A stretch of 39,840 nucleotides of DNA from Hyphomicrobiales bacterium (GTDB lineage Bacteria > Pseudomonadota > Alphaproteobacteria > Rhizobiales > Rhizobiaceae), in contig UCEY01000038.1 in NCBI GenBank assembly GCA_900471605.1, positions 1-39,840 of the forward strand, written 5' to 3'. The translations under genes were made by a program, and so were the position numbers. The notes beneath the pieces were generated by a model. That model had not been told where the DNA came from. It made no database searches and saw nothing but the letters and a program-made list of their open reading frames with translations. Positions 35,102 to 39,840 of this stretch are shown piece by piece (the first letter of the stretch is position 1; each line of letters starts with the position of its first letter).

Positions 35102-35749
35102 ATGATAAGCACAGCTAAGGAAATTGCTACCGAAAGAGATGATTCGCAACAGCTCGAAAAGCTGAGCCTCATCTACGAAAAACATCCGGCCTATGGTGTG
35201 AATCTCTATATATCCGGCAAGGAAGGTGCGAGCGATCTACCGATGTTGCGCGAGCACGGCATCACCACTGTCGTCAACTGCGCAGTCAATCTGGACTTCA
35301 ACTACGTGCAGCAGGCGACACTGGTTGCGGACCATGAGGGCAGTGTCTACGGGCCGGGGGAAATCCGATACTACAAGATCGGGCTCATTGACGGCAGCGG
35401 AAATCCCCACACACAGATGCTCGCTGCTTATTACATTCTGAAAGCAGCGCTTGAGCAGGTTTTGCCCGAAAAACCATCCTATCCGCGCCGCGAGCACGGT
35501 AGCGTGCTTATCAATTGCCGAGGGGGGCGATCGCGCTCGGTGGTCGTCGTTTCGCTTTTCCTGCACTCGACCTTGCCCCAGGAATTCCCCACGCTGGAAA
35601 GCGCCATCGCGTTCGTCCGGACACAGCGAAGCCTTCCCGAAAACGAGTGGTACAAGGCGCCGAAGCCGGTCCTCATTGAGGCCGCCAGGCAAGCCGCGGA
35701 GTGGATTCGAGATATCGAGGGAAATTCGCGATCGGCGCGTTCAAAATGA
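35102..35749 (+). CDS. Dual-specificity/tyrosine-phosphatase-like protein 2
   Basis: The protein has 215 aa, with P-loop CRGGRSRS (Cys139, Arg145) and Asp97 in GLIDGSG. The residue before the Cys is Asn where classic phosphatases have His. It aligns along its whole length with the protein encoded at 23794-24417 (HGITTVVNCAVNLD, AAYYILKAALEQ, APKPVLIEAAR). Its stop overlaps the transporter start by the 4-bp ATGA. A cytoplasmic phosphatase on a small phosphorylated compound is the preferred reading. Confidence 0.82.
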   Translation: MISTAKEIATERDDSQQLEKLSLIYEKHPAYGVNLYISGKEGASDLPMLREHGITTVVNCAVNLDFNYVQQATLVADHEGSVYGPGEIRYYKIGLIDGSGNPHTQMLAAYYILKAALEQVLPEKPSYPRREHGSVLINCRGGRSRSVVVVSLFLHSTLPQEFPTLESAIAFVRTQRSLPENEWYKAPKPVLIEAARQAAEWIRDIEGNSRSARSK

Positions 35750-37458
35750 CCATCATCATCGCCATCGTCGCACTCGCCGGACACATCGCCCTCCTCCTCT
35801 GGGGGACCCGAATGGTGCAAACGGGCATCCAGCGAGCCTTTGGTCCCAGCCTGAGGTCGTTTCTGGGACGTGCCCTGAGCAACCGCTTCAAAGCATTTTT
35901 GGCCGGACTCGGCGTGACCGCGATCCTGCAAAGCAGCACGGCCACGGGCTTGATGGCATCGGGTTTTGCTGCCGGTGGCCTGGTCGATCTCGTACCGGCC
36001 CTCGCTGTCATGCTTGGTGCGAACGTTGGAACGACCCTGATCGTTCAGGTCTTGTCCTTTGACATCGCTGCCGTATCCCCTGCCCTCATTCTCTTTGGCG
36101 TGGTGATGTTTCGCCGAGCTCATAACCCGCAGGTCCACGACCTTGGGCGTGTCTTCATCGGCATCGGCTTCATGTTGCTTGCACTACATCAACTTCTCGC
36201 CGTGCTGACCGACTACGCGGACACGTCGGCTTTCGAGGCCGTGCTTTCGGCAATTTCCACGACGCCGGTTCTGAGCCTGATCCTCGCCGCCATTCTGACC
36301 TGGGCAGCACATTCGAGCGTTGCCGTCGTCCTGCTCGTCATGTCCTTGTCCAGCAAAGGGTTGATGGATCCTTATCAGGCCTTCGCACTCACTCTTGGTG
36401 CCAACCTCGGCACGGCGATAAATCCGGTCGTGGAGGGCAACATCGCCGGTGATCTCTCCGCCAAACGGTTGCCGTTGGGAAATCTCGCGACACGTGTTGC
36501 AGGGATCGGCATCGTCTTCGCCGCGCTTTCACCCATTGTCGCGTGGATGACAGCAATCGATACCGACGGCGCACGGATCGTCGCGAACTTCCATACGGCG
36601 TTCAATCTCATCGTTGCCGTTGCAGTCATGCCATTCCTCGGGCCTTTCGCAAATCTGTTGGTCAGGCTATTGCCGCAGAAGATCGACGCGACCGATCCTG
36701 GCCTTCCACGCTACCTCGATGCATCAGCCAAGGAGACGCCAGTCGTCGCATTGCAGGCGGCGGCCAGAGAGGTGCTGCGGCTTGTGGACATTCTGGGCGA
36801 GATGCTGAAAGGCACGAAAGCAGCTCTAACAAGCAACGATCGACGTGCCCTTTCGGCATTGCGCAGGATGGACACGATCCTTGATCGGCTGAATACGGCG
36901 GTAAAGCAGTATCTGACTTCGATTGATCCCGATGAACTCAGCGAGACCGATCGCCACCGGCTCGACGAAATTCTACTTTTCTCTACCGGCCTCGAACATG
37001 CTGGCGATGTGCTTGACCAGAACGTCCTTCCCCATCTGGCAAAAAGACTGCGGAGGGGCATAAAGTTCTCGAGAGACGGTCAGCGCGAATTGTCCGACCT
37101 GATCGACCGCCTCTCGACAAATCTCAGGACCGCTTCGGCATTGTTCATGTCTCAGGACGAGCGTGTGGCCAGAATGCTGGCAGATGAAAAGATCGTCTTC
37201 CGCAAGGCGGAACGCGAAGGCATGAGCGATCATTTCAAACGCCTCCGCCAGGGCGATATCGACACCGCCGAAACTAGCTCACTCCATCTCGACCTCCTTC
37301 GTGATTTCAAACACATCAATTCGCACCTCGTTGCTGCCACCGCTTATCCGGTTCTCGAGCGAAAAGGAGAGCTGCTTCAAAGCAGAACAAGCCGTCAGTT
37401 ACACGTGGAAATCCCTTCATCCATCGCCGATGAACGACATGTTTCACCCATATCTTGA
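35746..37458 (+). CDS. Na+/phosphate transporter with PhoU-like tail (NptA/YjbB-like)
   Basis: This 570-aa protein has two inverted Na/Pi cotransporter repeats, with LQSSTATGLMASG followed by GANVGTT and AHSSVAVVLLVM followed by GANLGTAINP. A C-terminal helical region (about 345-550) is of the PhoU type. E. coli YjbB, of the same layout, lowers cellular phosphate when overproduced, so export is a known option for the family. ATG 35746 overlaps the phosphatase stop by ATGA; a GTG 45 bp earlier is less likely. As last gene of an organophosphate operon it could vent the phosphate released, or import phosphate. Confidence 0.9.
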   Translation: MTIIIAIVALAGHIALLLWGTRMVQTGIQRAFGPSLRSFLGRALSNRFKAFLAGLGVTAILQSSTATGLMASGFAAGGLVDLVPALAVMLGANVGTTLIVQVLSFDIAAVSPALILFGVVMFRRAHNPQVHDLGRVFIGIGFMLLALHQLLAVLTDYADTSAFEAVLSAISTTPVLSLILAAILTWAAHSSVAVVLLVMSLSSKGLMDPYQAFALTLGANLGTAINPVVEGNIAGDLSAKRLPLGNLATRVAGIGIVFAALSPIVAWMTAIDTDGARIVANFHTAFNLIVAVAVMPFLGPFANLLVRLLPQKIDATDPGLPRYLDASAKETPVVALQAAAREVLRLVDILGEMLKGTKAALTSNDRRALSALRRMDTILDRLNTAVKQYLTSIDPDELSETDRHRLDEILLFSTGLEHAGDVLDQNVLPHLAKRLRRGIKFSRDGQRELSDLIDRLSTNLRTASALFMSQDERVARMLADEKIVFRKAEREGMSDHFKRLRQGDIDTAETSSLHLDLLRDFKHINSHLVAATAYPVLERKGELLQSRTSRQLHVEIPSSIADERHVSPIS

Positions 37459-37594
37459 AATCCTAGCTCGTGAACCATACGAAGGGATTGGCCGGTTCCT
37501 CGGCATGGCATCGCGCCCGTTCGCGACGCTATGCGTCATCGCCGTCGGGCTGATCGAGCGTGACGGACTCCTAGTCCTCATTGGCTCGGCATGA
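37430..37594 (+). CDS. Possible 54-aa membrane peptide
   Basis: The frame starts MNDMFHPYLEILAREPYEG inside the end of the Na/Pi transporter gene (29-bp overlap) and includes a hydrophobic stretch (FATLCVIAVGLI). No Shine-Dalgarno sequence is seen, though coupling by overlap is possible. Family not recognised; it may be a truncated gene. Confidence 0.35.
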   Translation: MNDMFHPYLEILAREPYEGIGRFLGMASRPFATLCVIAVGLIERDGLLVLIGSA

Positions 37595-37662
37595 CCCTGA
37601 TCGCGCTGGCTGTGACAGGAGCGCTGCTCTACGCAGCAGCTGGTGGCATCCCCTGGATTTGA
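37591..37662 (+). CDS. Possible 23-aa membrane peptide
   Basis: It starts by a 4-bp ATGA overlap with the previous small frame and is almost entirely one hydrophobic helix (TLIALAVTGALLYAAAGGIPW). With its neighbour it could be a pair of coupled micropeptides or one small membrane protein split by a frameshift. Confidence 0.3.
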   Translation: MTLIALAVTGALLYAAAGGIPWI

Positions 37663-37679
37663 GCCTGGTCGATCGTATC

Positions 37680-38199
37680 CTATCGCCGCTTCTTCTTGTC
37701 ATGCGGTTTGAACGCGACGAGCATCGATTTCAGTTCGACCTCGCGGACACGTCGGGCGGCTTCATCGGGACTGACCCAGTGGAGCTGGCGTTGGCCGTGC
37801 TCTTTGAAATCGGCTCGGATTTCGGTGACTGCGATTTCGAACACGTCCACGATACACGTCGCCATTATCCAGCTCTTTGAGATAGGTGTAGCGGCCAATC
37901 GGCTTCTTACGCACATTGCCGCGCACTCCGGCTTCCTCCCAGGCCTCTATCGCCGCGGCCTCTTGGGGCTTGCTCCCCTTCATCGGCCACCCCTTCGGGA
38001 TCACCCAGCGGCCGCTATCGCGCGAGATAATCACTAAAACTTCGATGGAATGGGTCGCCGGCTGGCGGCGAAAACACAAGGCGCCGTACTGCTGACGGAA
38101 CGTGCCATCGAAGAGCTGATCCGGCGTCGCAGCAAGTTTTTGCAATAGCCGTTGCGATTTGGCCTGCTTTCTAGCTTTTTCGGCGCGCCTTTCCTTCAT
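37680..38199 (-). pseudogene. NUDIX hydrolase, frameshifted
   Basis: The N-terminal part (YGALCFRR, WVIPKGWPMKG, EAWEEAGVRG) is a rhizobial-type NUDIX domain of the diphosphoinositol-polyphosphate or diadenosine-phosphate hydrolase kind. Its Nudix box keeps the EAWEEAGV core but lacks the first Glu and the Arg. Near 37850-37865 the frame breaks. The true C-terminal part (CIVDVFEIAV, QLHWVSPDEAARRV, ending KKKRR) continues in another frame to 37680. The Nudix box is before the break. The start is uncertain; ATG 38199 is the nearest plausible one. Confidence 0.75.
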
Positions 38200-38311
38200 G
38201 CCCAATGAAGTAGCCAAATCCTTGTGTTCCGCAAGACGAATAGGATCTATAGGGCGGGCGAACCCTTGACGAAGCTTATAGGAACGCGCGATTTTGTATC
38301 TGAGGCAGGTC

Positions 38312-38935
38312 ATGATTGATATCGAGCAACTCAACGACATCCGACGCAACCGAGGTTTCTTAACGGTCGAAGACACTTCGGCGCTTTCGTCGGCGCGGGT
38401 TGTTGTCCTGGATCCGTTCTCGACACTCGTGTCGCAAGGCGTCACGCTTGATCCCGGCGTAACGCTTTGGCCTGGCGTGGTCCTGCAAACGAGCGACGGC
38501 GGAACTATTGCGATCGGTTACGAGGCCCAGCTCTATCCGGGCGCGCGTCTCGTTGCCTCGAGAGGACGTATAAAGGTCAGTGCGAGGGCTGAGATCGGCG
38601 AGGAAGGCGGCTTCACCATCAAGGCCGAGCAGCAGGATGCCGTGATTGAAATTGGAGAAGGCGCGAGGCTAATCGGCGGCGGCGCGATGACGCTTAGCAA
38701 TTCGATAGGTGCCGGAGCTCAAATCCTCGGACCGATCCGGCTGCAGAACTGCGTGCTTGAGGGTGGCGGCACGCATCTCGAGCCAGACCCGGACCGGCGC
38801 GGGGCAGTTCTCAAGGGATCCGGCCTCGCCCGGCAAATCTTTGTGCCGACCGGTTTTGTCATTCAAGCCTTTGGGCTTTTCTCTGAAGCGCCGGTGCGCA
38901 AGCAATCTTATTTTCATCCAAAGCCAGGGAATTGA
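38312..38935 (+). CDS. Hexapeptide-repeat (left-handed beta-helix) protein
   Basis: This 207-aa protein has repeated short turns with aliphatic residues every sixth position (GVTLDPGVTLWPGVVL, IAIGYEAQLYPGARLV, IEIGEGARLIGGGAM). The pattern resembles the acyltransferase domain of GlmU and related nucleotide-sugar enzymes. No clear catalytic His is recognised, so it may be structural or a diverged acetyltransferase. ATG 38312 has GAGG and AGG upstream. It is followed after 6 bp by an aldo/keto reductase, suggesting a polysaccharide or sugar-modification operon. Confidence 0.65.
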   Translation: MIDIEQLNDIRRNRGFLTVEDTSALSSARVVVLDPFSTLVSQGVTLDPGVTLWPGVVLQTSDGGTIAIGYEAQLYPGARLVASRGRIKVSARAEIGEEGGFTIKAEQQDAVIEIGEGARLIGGGAMTLSNSIGAGAQILGPIRLQNCVLEGGGTHLEPDPDRRGAVLKGSGLARQIFVPTGFVIQAFGLFSEAPVRKQSYFHPKPGN

Positions 38936-38941
38936 ACCGCA

Positions 38942-39709
38942 GTGCTTCAGCATGACGCGAAAAAATTAGAGCTGGGACTTGGGCTGGTATCAATCGGACG
39001 CAGGTGGGGATTCGCAGACGTCGAGCCGCCCGACGAGCGTCAAGCTAGCGATTTGCTGAGCTGCGCGGCGGCACTCGGGATCACGGTGTTCGATACAGCG
39101 CCAGCTTATGGCGCAAGCGAGACTATTCTCGGTCGCTTCCTCGCCACGCTTTCCCCTGAGAGACGCTCATCGTTCCGTATCATGACCAAAGCGGGAGAAC
39201 ACTGGGACAGCCATGCCGGTAGCCCTTTCGTAGACCACGGCATCGACGCTCTGAAGCGCAGCATTGACCGGAGCATTTCGTTGCTGGGTAAGATTGACGT
39301 CCTGCAAATCCATAAGGCGAGCGAAGACGTTATTACGTCCCCATCCGTCATAGACGCAATAGACTACGCCGAGGCAGCTGGGGTTAGATGTTTCGGAGCG
39401 AGCGTTAGTACGGTTGAAGCAGCTACCCTGGCGATCTCAAGCGGACTTTACGCGTTTCTGCAGTTCCCCTTGAACGTTGCTGATCAGAAGTTTCTTCACC
39501 TGTTGCCATCTATCACGCGAGCGGGCATGCACCCAATCATCAACCGTCCGTTCGCCATGGGCGAACTGGTTGCGGCGCCACAGCCAGACCAGATCGGCAG
39601 GGCAGCATTTCGTTTCATTCGCGAGAACGTCGAGACGGGGATCGTCTTGACCGGGACCAGCAAGCCGCATCACCTCCGCCAGAACTTCGCATCCTTCAGA
39701 TCTGAATAA
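38942..39709 (+). CDS. Aldo/keto reductase
   Basis: This 255-aa NADPH-dependent oxidoreductase of the AKR superfamily has the catalytic tetrad Asp51 and Tyr56 (FDTAPAYG), Lys83 (IMTKAG) and His124 (LQIHKA). The C-terminal cofactor segment is IVLTGTSKPHHLRQN. At 255 aa it is shorter than the usual 280-330 aa. Small AKRs of this kind occur in surface-sugar clusters. The start is GTG, six bases after the hexapeptide gene's stop. Substrate unknown. Confidence 0.85.
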   Translation: MLQHDAKKLELGLGLVSIGRRWGFADVEPPDERQASDLLSCAAALGITVFDTAPAYGASETILGRFLATLSPERRSSFRIMTKAGEHWDSHAGSPFVDHGIDALKRSIDRSISLLGKIDVLQIHKASEDVITSPSVIDAIDYAEAAGVRCFGASVSTVEAATLAISSGLYAFLQFPLNVADQKFLHLLPSITRAGMHPIINRPFAMGELVAAPQPDQIGRAAFRFIRENVETGIVLTGTSKPHHLRQNFASFRSE

Positions 39710-39775
39710 TCGCGATCAGCGGACTGCCATGTGGGCCATCCTGTCCATCCGCTGCAGGCCGTTCCAGGGGCATAC

Positions 39776-39840
39776 ATGTCGCTGACCAATGAAAAGTTTT
39801 TCGATTTCATCAAGCGAAACCGTAATCCTCCGGTGGAGGC
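39776..39840 (+). CDS. Partial gene at the window end
   Basis: An open frame starts at ATG 39776 after AGGGG and runs off the window (MSLTNEKFFDFIKRNRN and a few more residues). It is in line with the two genes before it and probably belongs to the same operon. Too short to assign. Confidence 0.45.
   Translation, partial: MSLTNEKFFDFIKRNRNPPVE

Noticed and set aside
1..39840. CRISPR array or long direct repeats
   Set aside because: No regularly spaced repeats were seen; the only repeated units are operators, hairpins and the paralogous coding genes.

Overview
The window looks like accessory DNA (a chromid, megaplasmid or genomic island) from an alphaproteobacterium of the order Hyphomicrobiales (Rhizobium/Agrobacterium-like). 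This rests on the high-GC codon usage, the density of LacI-regulated ABC importers, a rhizobial-style SH3 protein with a Cys-rich tail, and a rhizobial-style NUDIX protein. No species can be named from the sequence alone. No rRNA, complete tRNA or CRISPR array was seen.

Positions 1-8200 are a mobile or defence-flavoured stretch. It holds a WYL regulator and an HNH nuclease on the minus strand, a C-terminally truncated serine recombinase, a hipBA toxin-antitoxin pair, and a 787-residue protein ending in a non-canonical tyrosine-recombinase domain. A 48-aa membrane peptide and an SH3 protein follow. Positions 8204-8932 hold no convincing gene, only decayed reading frames and an isolated tRNA-like T-arm. 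Positions 8933-13455 form a likely xenobiotic-response locus: a MarR regulator diverges across a palindrome from an operon of FAD monooxygenase, TetA-like efflux pump and patatin-like lipoprotein, the last one frameshifted. Positions 13507-14022 look like a gene relic.

Positions 14034-22687 are a carbohydrate-uptake locus with two complete CUT2-type ABC importers. One is a single-domain ATPase, a permease and probably the first binding protein. The other is the second binding protein, a two-domain ATPase and a permease. A sugar epimerase/dehydratase and a LacI regulator accompany them. A shared 13-bp sequence upstream of both plus-strand transcription units, inside a perfect palindrome at one of them, is a good operator candidate.

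Positions 22842-37458 are the most interesting part: an apparent regulon for importing and dephosphorylating an organic phosphate. A second LacI gene sits between two plus-strand operons. The first encodes an inositol-monophosphatase-family enzyme, a tyrosine-phosphatase-like (CX5R) enzyme and a metallophosphoesterase. The second encodes an AfuABC/FbpABC-type ABC importer with three tandem paralogous binding proteins, then a second phosphatase pair paralogous to the first, then a Na+/phosphate transporter with a PhoU-like tail. Two perfect copies of TGCACACGTGTGCA precede the first operon and a 12/14 copy precedes the second. I infer that a phosphorylated sugar or polyol is imported intact, stripped of phosphate in the cytoplasm, and that surplus phosphate is balanced by the Na+/Pi protein. 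The substrate is unknown.

Positions 37680-39840 hold a frameshifted NUDIX gene and, on the other strand, a hexapeptide-repeat protein, an aldo/keto reductase and the start of a further gene cut by the window end.
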